64,000 bases of DNA from Roseiarcus sp963820775 (lineage in GTDB: Bacteria > Pseudomonadota > Alphaproteobacteria > Rhizobiales > Beijerinckiaceae). The notes beneath the pieces were generated by a model. That model was not told where the DNA came from. It did no database searches and worked only from the letters and a program-made list of their open reading frames with translations. The stretch spans positions 744,001 to 808,000 of the forward strand of contig CAWGBF010000008.1 in NCBI GenBank assembly GCA_963820775.1, read 5' to 3'. Each line of letters opens with the position of its first letter. Positions within the stretch are counted from its first letter, which is position 1. Both the position numbers and the translations under genes were made by a program. Positions 17,626 through 27,326 of the stretch are shown here, piece by piece.

Positions 17626-18372
17626 TCAAAGTTTCGAGCCGCCATCGACATGGATGATGTCGCCGGTGATCCAGCGGGCCTCCTCGGAAACGAGGAAGGC
17701 TACGACGCCGCCGATGTCGTCGGGCTGAGCGATGCGCTTGAGCGCCTGCATGCCCAGCGCGAAGTTGCGCCCGTTCTCGGTCTTGGTGAAGTTCGACATA
17801 TCGGTCTCGACGACGCCCGGCGCGACTGCGTTCACGCGAATGCCGCGGGCGCCGAGCACGTACGCGAAATGCTTCACCAACGTGTCGATTGCGCCCTTCG
17901 TCGCGGAATAAGCCGACAAGGCGCCGACGGCGGCGCGGGCCCCTAGCGATGACAGCAAGACGATGCAGCTGTCCTCGTGCAGGATCGGCAGGAGTTGCTG
18001 GACGAGGAAAAACGGCGCTCGCACGTTGACCGCGAACAGGCGGTCGAAATCCTCGACCGTCGTTTCCTCGATCGTCGCCGCCTTCGACACGCCGGCGTTG
18101 GCGACAAGGATATCGAGGCGGTCGCCGACGATCTCGCGCGTCCGCTTTGCCAGCTTGTGTGGTCCGTCGGCCGCCGCGAGGTCGACGCCGACCGCGTCCG
18201 CGCGGCCGCCGCCCTTGCGAATCTCTGCGACGACGGCTTCCGCTTCCTTCGCGCCGCTTCCGTAATGGACGAGCACTTGGGCGCCGGCCTTGGCCAGCGC
18301 CAACGCGCTGGCGCGCCCCAGCCCACGCGATGCGCCGGTGACGAGAGCCGTTTTTCCTGAGAGCGTGGTCAT
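17626..18372 (-). CDS. SDR family NAD(P)-dependent oxidoreductase
   Basis: This 248-residue classical short-chain dehydrogenase has the cofactor loop TALVTGASRGLGRASALAL, the NAG motif (LVANAGVSKAAT), the catalytic pair in YSATKGAID and the C-terminal GDIIHVDGGSKL. The substrate is unknown. It lies in the same direction as a hydrolase remnant, a peroxiredoxin and a second SDR, all apparently in one unit opposite a LysR regulator. Confidence 0.88.
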   Translation of the reverse strand: MTTLSGKTALVTGASRGLGRASALALAKAGAQVLVHYGSGAKEAEAVVAEIRKGGGRADAVGVDLAAADGPHKLAKRTREIVGDRLDILVANAGVSKAATIEETTVEDFDRLFAVNVRAPFFLVQQLLPILHEDSCIVLLSSLGARAAVGALSAYSATKGAIDTLVKHFAYVLGARGIRVNAVAPGVVETDMSNFTKTENGRNFALGMQALKRIAQPDDIGGVVAFLVSEEARWITGDIIHVDGGSKL

Positions 18373-18478
18373 GAGCTGGGTTTCTCGCGATCGGATATTG
18401 AAGCCTGCAGGACGTCTTTGCCTTAGCCGGCCGAGCTAAATTCCTGCGGCCGAGACGATGGAGGGAAACGGCAGCCGT

Positions 18479-19352
18479 TCAGACGGACTGCAGATTCGCA
18501 TCGTCGTCTTGCAGCGCCGATGTGAGGAACTGGTCGGCGTCCGATACGAAGAGCTCCGGGTACTGGTAGAACGATCCGTGATTTGCGTCCGGGTAGACGA
18601 TCAGCTGCGCGTTCGGCAGGTTCTGCTGCAGGACGTAGGAGTTCACCGTAGGCACGATGACGTCGTTGCTGCCCTGCACGATCAGCGTCGGCTGACGAAT
18701 CTCCTTCAGATAGTCGAGAACGCTCTCGGCCGGCGCGTAATATTTGGTGATGGCTTCGCGCTGCGCCGTCGCCGCTTCTTCGCTCACCTCGGGATCGCGA
18801 TCCTTGCGGAGAAGCTTGCGCTTCAGAAAGGCGAGGCCTGCGGCCCGGCCCGAAGGGGACGGCGAGAAGTGAACCGCAAGCCAGAGATGCTCCGGCGGGT
18901 CGTAGGCGCCGGCGAAGATCTCTGCCGATTCTGCTCGTTGACATGTCGGCGCCGCGCGGCCCGGTGCCGACAAGAATGAGCCGGCGAACGAGATCCGGAG
19001 CCTGGGCGGTGATTTCCTGAGCGACCATGCCGCCGATGGAAAAGCCGAGCACGTCGACCTTGGGAAGCCCGAGAGCCTTGATGAAGGCGATGGCGTTTGC
19101 GCCCATCTCCTGAATGCTCGCCGGGACCTTGCCGGAACTGCTGGAAACACCCGCGTTATTGAAGAGGATCACCTCGCGGTTCCTGGCCAGGCCATCGGTC
19201 ACGGCCGGATCCCAATAATCCATCGTCCCGCGGAAATGCTGGTTGAAGACGAGCGGCGCGCCGCCGGGCTTGCCGAAGCGGCGATAGGCAAAACGGATCC
19301 CGTTGGCCTCGACGAACTGCGTTGGGGCGGTCTGGTGATTGTGCTGGGTCAT
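18479..19352 (-). pseudogene. Alpha/beta hydrolase (enol-lactonase-like), frameshifted
   Basis: The N-terminal part reads FVEANGIRFAYRRFGKPGGAPLVFNQHFRGTMDYWD, then VDVLGFSIGGMVAQEI (nucleophile elbow G-F-S-I-G) and LILVGTGPRGADMS. The frame then shifts by one base near 18920-18940. The C-terminal half continues in another frame as YDPPEHLWLAVHF, IRQPTLIVQGSNDVIVP and PDANHGSFYQYPE, which supply the catalytic Asp and His. Both halves together are a normal length of about 290 residues. One strand change is enough to break it, so either the gene is dead or a single base is wrong. Confidence 0.83.
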
Positions 19353-19434
19353 TGAGGTTTCCTTCTGGCTCTGGCGCTCAAGCCGAGATGCGAAGCGGTG
19401 GAAAGCGGGCGGCAGTCCGACGACCGCGCCGCGC

Positions 19435-20031
19435 CTAATCCTGCTCGCCTAGCGTTTGGACGTACGTTTTGCCGTACGGGTAGAAGAGTTCCTTGCGGCC
19501 TTGCTGCCACGCCGCTTTGAGTTCGGGCGTCGTGATATCCCAGTCCGGCCGGCATTTCTTGGTGACGGCGCGCAGGTCCTGACGGAGATCTTCGAGGGTG
19601 GGCCGGCCGAAAAACCAGTAGCCGTTATAAATCCTGTAAACGACAAGACCGGGCTCGAGGACGATCACGTGGGGGATCATCGGATTGTGGACTGGATCGG
19701 TGTATTCGGCGATATCGAGATCTTTTTGGACCACACGCCTCGGGTCGGAGAGGAAAGGCCAATGAGCGCCAACTCCAATGCGATATTCACTCGTCTCAGT
19801 GATATTGTCGGTGCTGATCGTGACCAGCCGACAATAGGCGACCTCAAGCTCACGATGGAGTTCGACAAGACCTTCAGCCTGTCGGCGGTCCTTGGGGCAG
19901 AAACCTCCGCGGCTAAGGACAAGAACCATTGGATGTTGTCCTTGCAGTTCGGACAGCTTCCGGTGCTTCGCCGAGTGGTCGGAAAGCTCATAGTCGGGGA
20001 AGATGGCCCCTGGAACCATGTTGGATCGCAT
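19435..20031 (-). CDS. Peroxiredoxin-like (AhpC/TSA) family protein
   Basis: The 198-residue protein has a thioredoxin-fold peroxiredoxin pattern: PGAIFPDYELSDHSAKHRKLSEL, then LVLSRGGFCPKDRRQAEGLVEL with one candidate peroxidatic Cys, TISTDNITETSEYRIGVGAHWPFLSD and IPHVIVLEPGLVVYRIYNGYWFFGRPT. No obvious resolving Cys is nearby. It probably acts in the cytoplasm on peroxides or in a redox step of the surrounding SDR/hydrolase cluster. It is intact between two broken genes. Confidence 0.8.
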   Translation of the reverse strand: MRSNMVPGAIFPDYELSDHSAKHRKLSELQGQHPMVLVLSRGGFCPKDRRQAEGLVELHRELEVAYCRLVTISTDNITETSEYRIGVGAHWPFLSDPRRVVQKDLDIAEYTDPVHNPMIPHVIVLEPGLVVYRIYNGYWFFGRPTLEDLRQDLRAVTKKCRPDWDITTPELKAAWQQGRKELFYPYGKTYVQTLGEQD

Positions 20032-20303
20032 GTCAGGTCCTCAACAGTTGGATGCGCTCGCCGTCTGGGTCAGTGCTTGAGGTCTAGTCACCCTGGAGGG
20101 ATCAGCCTCTGCGGGACGATTTGACGATCAATCGGCGCTGTCTTTTTCGGCGGTCCGCCTTTGGATCGCGCCAGGTTATGGAATGCGCCGACGGCGACCC
20201 CAACCAGAACTGCCGGCGCAAAGTTCGGCCATTGAGGTTCAGGTTCATTGCGGCGACGCGCGCCCTTCCTCTGCTCGCCGCGCGGCTCGGCGACCGGACG
20301 GGG

Positions 20304-21051
20304 TCAGTGGCTCTTACCGCCATCGACAGTTGAGGACATGGCCGGTGATGAATGACGCTTCGTCCGACGCGATGAAGACAATCGCATTGGCAAGCTCCTC
20401 CGAGAGGCCGAGGCGATCCATCGGAACGGTCGTCATCAGAGCCGCCTTGTTCTCCGGCGTGCCGGTAAAGCGCGTCAACATGCCGGTGTCCGTAGGACCG
20501 GGCGCCACGGCATTCACCCGGATGCCCGACTTGGCGATCTCGAGCGCCACCGACTTGGTGATGCCTTCGACGGCGTGCTTGCTGCCGACATAGACGGAGG
20601 CCCCCGCGGCACCCTCGTGGCCATAGGTCGAGGAGATGTTGATGATGCTGCCGCTGCCGTTTCCCTGCATGGCGCGCACTTCGTGCTTCATGCTCAGGAT
20701 CACACCGAGAACATTGGTGTCGAACGTCGCCGCATAGCTCTCTGCGGTCTGGTCGGTGATCGGGCCAACCTGGCCCTCGGTGCCGGCATTGTTCACCGCG
20801 ACATCGAGACGGCCAAACCGCGCGACGGTCTTGTCGACCAGAGCGCGGACGTCTTCGTCCTTGCGGACGTCGGCATTGATGAACTCGGCCTCTGAACCGA
20901 GAGAGCGCAGCTCCTTCGCGAGCGCCTGGCCGACCTCGTCACGCCGACCGGCGACAACCACTTTTGCGCCCTTCTTGGCGAAGGCGACGGCGGCGGCGCG
21001 CCCGATGCCCGTGAGTCCGCCGGTGATCAAGACGACTGAGTTGTTGCTCAT
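20304..21051 (-). pseudogene. SDR family oxidoreductase with a frameshift in the last codons
   Basis: The protein is a classical SDR: VVLITGGLTGIGRAAAVAFAKKGAKVVVAGRR, the NAG motif in VAVNNAGTEGQVGP, the catalytic YVGSKHAVEGITKS and VAPGPTDTGML. Read as it stands it ends SFITGHVLNCRWR at 20314. One extra base in the codon after LN (near 20328) explains this. Without it the tail would read LNVDGGKSH with a stop at 20304-20306, the normal SDR ending. The loss affects only about seven terminal residues near the cofactor pocket, so some activity might survive. It is the first gene after the divergent LysR regulator. Confidence 0.82.
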
Positions 21052-21240
21052 ATTCTAATCCTCGCGATTCGCTCCGCCCTTACCGGCAGAGCATGGTCAA
21101 TCGGGAACTCTGGCGGCGCTTCAGAGACCGCAGACCAGTTCCATGCCCGCTGTTGTTGAGGCCGCATGTAGGCTCCCCTGGCGCCGAAGAAAAAGACTTT
21201 GTAAGCTGAGGGGCATGCCTTGCAGATATGGAAGGCCGCG

Positions 21241-22142
21241 ATGGAGCTCCGGCATCTTCGCTATTTCGTCGCGGTCGCCGAAGAGGGAAGCCTGACGGTC
21301 GCGGCCGAGAAGAGGCTGCATACCGCGCAACCTTCGCTCAGCCGTCAAATGCGCGATCTCGAATATCAGGTCGGGGTCCCGCTACTCAGCCGCAGTGTGC
21401 ACGGCGTCGAACTGACCGCCGCGGGCCGCGCCTTTCTCGACCATGCGCGGCTCGCGCTCACCCAGGTGGAGGCGGCGGTCGAAGCGGCGCGGCGGGCCGC
21501 GGAGCCGCTCAAGCAGACCTTCGCGCTTGGCTTCCTCACCGGGACGGAGATTGACTGGCTGCCGAAGGCGATGCGCATTCTTCACGATCAACTGCCCAAC
21601 ATGAAGCTGACCATCGCAAGCCAGTACTCTCCGGACCTGGCCGCGGAGCTGATGCGCGGTAGGCTCGACGCCGCGTTCATGCGCCGGGAGGAACAAGCGA
21701 AGCCTGGCCTACCGGCGCGTGGTGGCCGAGCCGCTGTTCATGGTGTTCCCGAGCGATCATCGCCTGGCCGCGCAAGAGATCGTCGATTTGCCGGACATCG
21801 TCGGCGAGACGTTCATCATTCCGTCCAACACAGCACCAGTCTTGCACTCTCTGATTGCAGGCTACCTTGAGCGATCCGGTCTCGACATCAAGCCCGCCCA
21901 CGAAGTGGACAATCTCGCCCACGCGGTGTCGATGATCGCCTCGACCCGCGCCGTGATGCTCATGCCCGCTTATGCGAGGAATCTCCTCCCCTGGTCGGTG
22001 ACCAGCCGCCCGCTGCGCGGGAGATGCGCCGACGATCGATCTCGTCATCGGCTACAACAAGACCAACACTTCGCCCATTCTCAAGCAGTTCCTTTCCAGG
22101 CTTGAGGAACTGCAGGCGCCGATGCCCGAGACAAAGAATTGA
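21241..22142 (+). pseudogene. LysR family transcriptional regulator, frameshifted twice
   Basis: The N-terminal helix-turn-helix is perfect: MELRHLRYFVAVAEEGSLTVAAEKRLHTAQPSLSRQMRDLE. The effector domain starts with FALGFLTGTEIDWLPKAM. The frame shifts near 21713 (to RRVVAEPLFMVFPSDHRLAAQEIVDL) and again near 22018 (to GDAPTIDLVIGYNKTNTSPILKQFLSRLEEL), so all three plus frames contribute. ATG 21241 follows GGAAGG. In the intact state it would regulate the divergent SDR/peroxiredoxin run at 17.6-21 kb. The broken form keeps the DNA-binding domain but not a full sensor domain. Confidence 0.88.
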
Positions 22143-22195
22143 ACGCCTGAGCCCGGCGTCCAAAGCCGCCGCTCCGCAGCTGCAACTTCGTCCTG

Positions 22196-23536
22196 TCAAC
22201 GGGTGAGCCTGAGCGCGGCGACGTTCTGCGCCGTCAGGCGCGAGCCGACGGCGCCGAACCGCGTCGTGACATAGTTGGCGGCGGCGGCGATCTCGGCGTC
22301 CGAATAGGCGTCGCCGAAGCCCGGCATCGCCATCCCCGCTTCGCCCGGCTTGCGTCCTCCGCCGAACAGGATGACCTGCGCCACATTGACGCCGGATGGA
22401 TCGTTGACCGAGCGCGCGCCCGCGATCGTCGCGAGGCCTGAGATCGGGCTCTTGCCCGTCCATCCGTGGCAGCTTGCACAGGCTTCCGCATAGATCTGCT
22501 CGCCGAGCGGATGACCGCTCGCTCCGGGCGCGTGCGCGGCGATCGCGTCGAGAGGTTTGGGCGCCGGCAGATTCGGATTGGCGATCGGCGGAACCGTGCG
22601 CAGATAAGCGACCATGGCGGCGATGTCTTCGCTGGTCAGATGAACGAGGCTGAGGTCGACCGCTTCGCCCATCGGCCCTGCCGCCGTGCCGCGCCCCTCG
22701 GCATGTCCCGTGGCGAGGTAATGCGCCAGCGCCTGTTCGGTCCAGTCGCCGACCCCGCTCGTCGGATCACTGGTGATGTTGTAGGCGCTCCAGCCGCCGG
22801 TGACTGCGCCGGCGAATTTGCGGCGATTGTCCAGCGCCTGGAACAGATTGCGGGGCGTATGGCATTCGCCGCAATGGGCGAGCGCCTCGGTGAGATAGGC
22901 GCCGCGATTCCACTCGGCGCTCTGATTGGCGTGCGGCTCGAAACGCTGGTTGGCGTTGAACATCATCGCCCATATTCGCATCGCCCAGCGCTGATCGAAC
23001 GGAAAGGCGAGAGTATTCGGAATCGCGGGCGCGCTGATCGGCTTGAGGCTGAAGAGATAGGCTTTGATGGCGAGTGTATCGGCGTCCGTCAGGTAGGTGT
23101 AACTGGCGAAGGGCATTGCGGGATAAAGTGGCGCGCCGTCACGGCGGACGCCGCGATGGACCGCCGCGAGAAAGTCCGCGTCGGTGTACTGGCCGACGCC
23201 CGTGTCCTTGTCGGGCGTGATGTTGGTGGAATAGATCGTGCCGAAGGGCAGGACGAACGCCCGGCCGCCGGCGAAAGGTTGTCCCCCGATGGCCGTATGG
23301 CAGGCCTCGCAATCAGCGGCGCGGATGAGATACCGTCCCCGGTCGATCAGGCTCGCATCCTTGAGGCTCGCCGGAACGCCGGTCGGATCGGCGAGCTTAT
23401 AGTCGCTCAGCGCGACGCGGTCGCGGCCTGCGAAATCGGTCGGCCCGGGGCCAAAGACGTTCCAGCCGACGAATCCGAGGACGGCGACGGCGACGAGCGC
23501 GACCGCCGCGAGCAGGATGCGCCAGAGGGTCCTCAC
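22196..23536 (-). CDS. Triheme cytochrome c subunit of a periplasmic molybdenum dehydrogenase
   Basis: The 446-residue protein starts at GTG 23536, which overlaps the stop of the molybdopterin subunit as GTGA. An N-terminal membrane anchor or signal (ILLAAVALVAVAVLGFVGWNVF) precedes three heme-binding CXXCH sites: CEACH, CGECH and CASCH. This is the layout of cytochrome c subunits of alcohol, aldehyde and isoquinoline-type dehydrogenases. It would carry electrons from the molybdenum subunit to the respiratory chain in the periplasm. Confidence 0.92.
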   Translation of the reverse strand: MRTLWRILLAAVALVAVAVLGFVGWNVFGPGPTDFAGRDRVALSDYKLADPTGVPASLKDASLIDRGRYLIRAADCEACHTAIGGQPFAGGRAFVLPFGTIYSTNITPDKDTGVGQYTDADFLAAVHRGVRRDGAPLYPAMPFASYTYLTDADTLAIKAYLFSLKPISAPAIPNTLAFPFDQRWAMRIWAMMFNANQRFEPHANQSAEWNRGAYLTEALAHCGECHTPRNLFQALDNRRKFAGAVTGGWSAYNITSDPTSGVGDWTEQALAHYLATGHAEGRGTAAGPMGEAVDLSLVHLTSEDIAAMVAYLRTVPPIANPNLPAPKPLDAIAAHAPGASGHPLGEQIYAEACASCHGWTGKSPISGLATIAGARSVNDPSGVNVAQVILFGGGRKPGEAGMAMPGFGDAYSDAEIAAAANYVTTRFGAVGSRLTAQNVAALRLTR

Positions 23537-25696
23537 GCGGCTTTCCTCGGGGCGAGTTGCTTGCGATCGACCGGGAGGCTTCGCAACCGAGTTCCGGTCG
23601 CCGCGAACAGCGCGTTGGCGAGCGCGGGGCCGGCGATCGAGGTGCCCGGTTCGCCGATGCCGCCGGGCGCCTCGCCGTTCCGCATCAGATGGACCTCGAT
23701 CGCGGGCGCTTCGTTGATCCGCATCATCCGGTAATTGTTGAAGTTGCTCTGCTGCACCCGGCCTTTGGCGATGGTGATCTCGTTATAGAGCGCGGCCGTG
23801 AGTCCGAAGATGAGGCCGCCCTGGATCTGCGCCTCGACGCTGTCGGGGTTGACCACCGTGCCGCAATCGACCGCCGCCGCCACGCGGCGGATCGCGATCT
23901 CGCCGTCGTTGTCGACCTCCGCCTCCACGATCGCCGCGGCATACGATCCGAACACACTCTGGCAGGCGACGCCGCGTCCAACCCGCGTGGCGAGCGGGCT
24001 TCCCCAGCCCGCCTTTTCCGCTGCAAGATTGAGGCAGGCGAGAAGCCGCGGCTCCTTCTTAAGATGCGCCCGCCGGAAGGCGACCGGATCCCGCCCCGCC
24101 GCATGCGCCAGCTCGTCCACGAAACTCTCGACGACGAAAATATTATGTCCCGGACCCACGCTTCGCCAGAAGCAGGTCGGCACGCCGGGCGGCTCGGCCT
24201 GGACGTATTCGACATGAAGGTTCGGCGTGTCGTAGGGAAAATCGACCGCGCCGTCGACGGCGTCCGGATCGAGCCCGTTCTTGAAGGCCGGCGGCGCCCA
24301 TCGGGCGAGTATCGACGACCCGGCGATCCTGTGGCTCCATGCCATGATCCTGCCGTTCGACACGCTCGCCTGGAAGCGGTCGAAATAGAAGGGCCTGTAG
24401 AGCGCCTGCTGAATATCCTCCTCGCGCGTCCAAATGACCTTGACAGGCCCGTCGACCTTTTGCGCGCTGCGCACAGCCTTGCCGATATAGTCCACTTCGA
24501 GCCGCCGGCCGAAGCCGCCGCCGATCAGGTGATTGTGGACCGTGACTTTCTCCAGCGGCAGACCGGTCACTTTCGCGGCGATCCTTTGAGCCCGAGTGAT
24601 GACCTGATTGCCGACCCAGATCTCGCAGGCGTCGGGACGAACGTGCACCGTGCAGTTCATCGGCTCCATCGGCGCATGAGCGAGGAACGGCACGTGATAG
24701 GTCGCGTCGAGCCTGGTCCCCTCGGTCAGAGCCCTGGCGGCGTCGCCGGTCGATTTCCCGACCGCGCCGGTCTTCTCGCTTGCGGCGACAAGGCCGTTCA
24801 GCACATCGGCCGTCGACACCCCGGCGTTCGGCCCTTCGTCCCAGGTGACGTCAAGCGCGTCGAGGCCCTTCTTGGCGGCCCACATGTGATCGCCGACGAC
24901 CGCGACGAGATCGTCGAGTACGATGACCTGCCGGACGCCGGGCACGGTCTTCGCCCGCTCGTCGTTGACATGCGCGACCTTGCCGCCAAACACCGGGCAA
25001 CTCGCGAGCGTGGCGATCTTCACGCCCGGCGGCAGCGCATCGATGCCGTAAACGGCTTTGCCGTTGACCTTGTCGGGCGTGTCGAGCCGTTTCAGCGACT
25101 TGCCGATCAGCTTGAAATCCGTCGCGGGCTTGAGCGGCGGATTTTGCGGCGGCGTCAAAGCGGCGGCCGCCTGCACAAGCTCGCCGTAAGACGCCTTCTG
25201 GGCGCTCGCGTCGTGAAGAACCTCGCCGTTCGCCGTCCGGCAGGACGACGGATCGACGCTCCACTTCGCCGCCGCGGCTTCAACCAGCATGGCCCGGGCG
25301 GTCGCGCCGGCGATTCGCATCGGCTTCCAGAAGGCGCGGACGGAGGTGGAGCCGCCGGTCACCTGGAACCCGATCAGCGGGTTCGCGTAGAGCTTGTCGT
25401 TGGGCGGCGCCGCTACCGCGGTCACATGCTCGAAGGGCGCGTCAAGCTCCTCGGCGAGGATCATGGAGAGGGCGGTGTAGATGCCCTGCCCCATCTCGAC
25501 TTGCGGGATTGTGAAGGTGACCTTGCCGTCAGGATCGATGCGCACGAAAGCGTTTGGGGCGAAATCCGAGTTCTGCCGCGAGCGCAGCGTTGAGCCGCGG
25601 AAGGGATACGCTGAGGATCAAGCCGCCGCCGGTGGCGGCCGTCGCCTTCAGCAGCGTGCGACGGGTGAGCTTCGGGGCGAAGGAGATCTGTGTCAT
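23533..25696 (-). pseudogene. Xanthine dehydrogenase-family molybdopterin subunit (IorB-like), frameshifted in the N-terminus
   Basis: From ATG 25696, behind AGGAGACTA, the protein begins with a Tat signal (TRRTLLKATAATGGGLILSVSLP). The frame shifts by one base near 25564-25575. The remaining 670 residues follow in the next frame: IDPDGKVTFTIPQVEMGQGIYTALSM, LIGGGFGRRLEVDYIGKAV, FWRSVGPGHNIFVVESFVDE and GGIGEPGTSIAGPALANALFAATG with the conserved catalytic Glu. This matches the large subunit of isoquinoline 1-oxidoreductase-like hydroxylases. If the shift is real, a product could still start at ATG 25545, but it would lack the export signal. A base error is also possible because the long body is fully open. 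Confidence 0.85.
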
Positions 25697-25710
25697 GGGT
25701 CTAGTCTCCT

Positions 25711-26169
25711 TCAGGCCGGCCGAGCGGCTTGCTTGATCGCGGCGCGGATGCGCACATACGTGCCGCACCGGCAAATGTTTCCAGCCATCGCCGCGTCGAT
25801 GTCGGAATCCTTAGGCTCAGGCGTCCGGGCCAGCAAAGCGGCGGCGGACATGATCTGGCCGGACTGGCAATAGCCGCATTGCACGACCTCGAGGTCGAGC
25901 CACGCCTTCTGGATCTTGCGTCCCGCCTCCGTTTCGCCGATTCCCTCGATGGTGGTGATCTTTCGGTCGCCGATCGAGCCAACCGGCAAGAGACAGGAGC
26001 GGACCGGTTCGCCATCGATCTGCACCGTGCACGCGCCGCATTGGGCGATGCCGCAGCCGAACTTCGTGCCCGTCATGCCCAGGACATCGCGCAACACCCA
26101 AAGGAGCGGCGTGTCGCCTTCGACATCGACCGTATGATCGACGCCATTGACCTTGATCGTGTTGGACAT
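25711..26169 (-). CDS. (2Fe-2S)-binding subunit of an IorAB-type molybdenum hydroxylase
   Basis: The 152-residue protein has the two iron-sulfur domains of the xanthine-oxidase small subunit. The plant-type cluster ligands are in FGCGIAQCGACTVQIDGEPVRSC, and the second cluster ligands are in VQCGYCQSGQIM and NICRCGTYVRIR. It passes electrons from the molybdenum cofactor to the cytochrome c. It is the first gene of the three-gene operon and lies 14 bp before the molybdopterin-subunit start. Confidence 0.93.
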   Translation of the reverse strand: MSNTIKVNGVDHTVDVEGDTPLLWVLRDVLGMTGTKFGCGIAQCGACTVQIDGEPVRSCLLPVGSIGDRKITTIEGIGETEAGRKIQKAWLDLEVVQCGYCQSGQIMSAAALLARTPEPKDSDIDAAMAGNICRCGTYVRIRAAIKQAARPA

Positions 26170-26276
26170 AGCTGCCTCGATCCTATTCGCCTGCCTTACT
26201 TATGCTCGCGAGAGCCGGCGGTAAGAGGGGACTGCCCCGGCCGAGTTTGGCCACGGGCCGAAGACGCATCTTCATG

Positions 26277-27254
26277 TCACCGCCGAACAGCGCTCGAGCC
26301 CTCTACTTGGCTATCGACCCAACCGCGAATGTTCGCGACCGCGTCCTGGTAGAAGCGCTCGTACAGCCCGCGGGAGACATAGCCGATATGCGGCGTCGCC
26401 AGCAGATTTGACAGCGCGCGGAACGGATGGTCGAGCGGCAACGGCTCCTGGTCGAAAACATCAATGGCTGCGCCAGCGATCTTTTTGTCTCTAAGCGCAG
26501 CAACGACATCGGCCTCGACCACGATCGGTCCGCGCGAAGTGTTTATGAGACGCGCCGTTGGCTTCATGAGCTTAAGCTCCGCAGCGCCGACGAGGCCGCG
26601 CGTCCGATCGCTGAGCACGAGATGAATGGAGACGATATCCGCCCCCTGGAACAGCTCGTTCTTCGAGACGAGCGTGGCGCCAGCTTCAGCCGCCCGCTCC
26701 TTGGTGAGATTCTGGCTCCAGGCGATCACCTTCATACCGAAGGCGGCGCCGATCTTGGCCACCGCGCCGCCGACGTTGCCGAGGCCCAGGAGACCGAGCG
26801 TCCGCCCGGCCATGTCGTCGCCGACCGTCTGCTGCCATCCGCCGCTGCGCAGCGACGCGTTCTCGGCGATGAGATTGCGGGCGCTGGCCAGGATAAGCGC
26901 CCAGGTCAGTTCGATCGTCGGCGCGGAGAAGTAGCCGGTATGAACGACCTTGACGCCCCTTTCTTCCGCAGCCTTGAGATCGATGGACGCGTTCCGCCCT
27001 CCCGTCGAGGCGATCAGCCGGAGCTTCGGCAAGCGCTCGATGATGGCGCGCGTCATCGGCGTGCGCTCCCGCATCACGCAGACGACGTCGAACGGCTGAA
27101 GGCGCTCGACGACGGCGTCGGAGTCGGAGAGATGGTCGTTGAATACCGTGACGGTCGCCCGCTCATTCAGCGCCGACCAATCCGCCAGCGAAAGAGCGGC
27201 GTTTTGGTAGTCGTCAAGGACAGCAACTCGGAACCGTTCTGGCTTGGAAGGCAT
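26277..27254 (-). CDS. D-isomer specific 2-hydroxyacid dehydrogenase family protein
   Basis: The start ATG at 27254 follows GGAGAAACG, giving 325 residues. Motifs are the substrate-side segment VRVMRERTPMTRAIIERLP (approximate), the NAD loop GLLGLGNVGGAVAKIGAAFGMKVIAW, INTSRGPIVVEADVV with the nearby catalytic region, and ATPHIGYVSRGLYERFYQDAV with the catalytic His. It resembles phosphoglycerate-dehydrogenase-like hydroxyacid dehydrogenases. The substrate is unknown. It runs in the same direction as the MDR gene upstream, 72 bp away. Confidence 0.87.
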   Translation of the reverse strand: MPSKPERFRVAVLDDYQNAALSLADWSALNERATVTVFNDHLSDSDAVVERLQPFDVVCVMRERTPMTRAIIERLPKLRLIASTGGRNASIDLKAAEERGVKVVHTGYFSAPTIELTWALILASARNLIAENASLRSGGWQQTVGDDMAGRTLGLLGLGNVGGAVAKIGAAFGMKVIAWSQNLTKERAAEAGATLVSKNELFQGADIVSIHLVLSDRTRGLVGAAELKLMKPTARLINTSRGPIVVEADVVAALRDKKIAGAAIDVFDQEPLPLDHPFRALSNLLATPHIGYVSRGLYERFYQDAVANIRGWVDSQVEGSSAVRR

Positions 27255-27326
27255 CGGCGTTTCTCCGCAGGGACGCCCCTTCGCTACCACGCCGGATGGA
27301 CCGCTTCCCAGGGCGCCTATTTCCGA

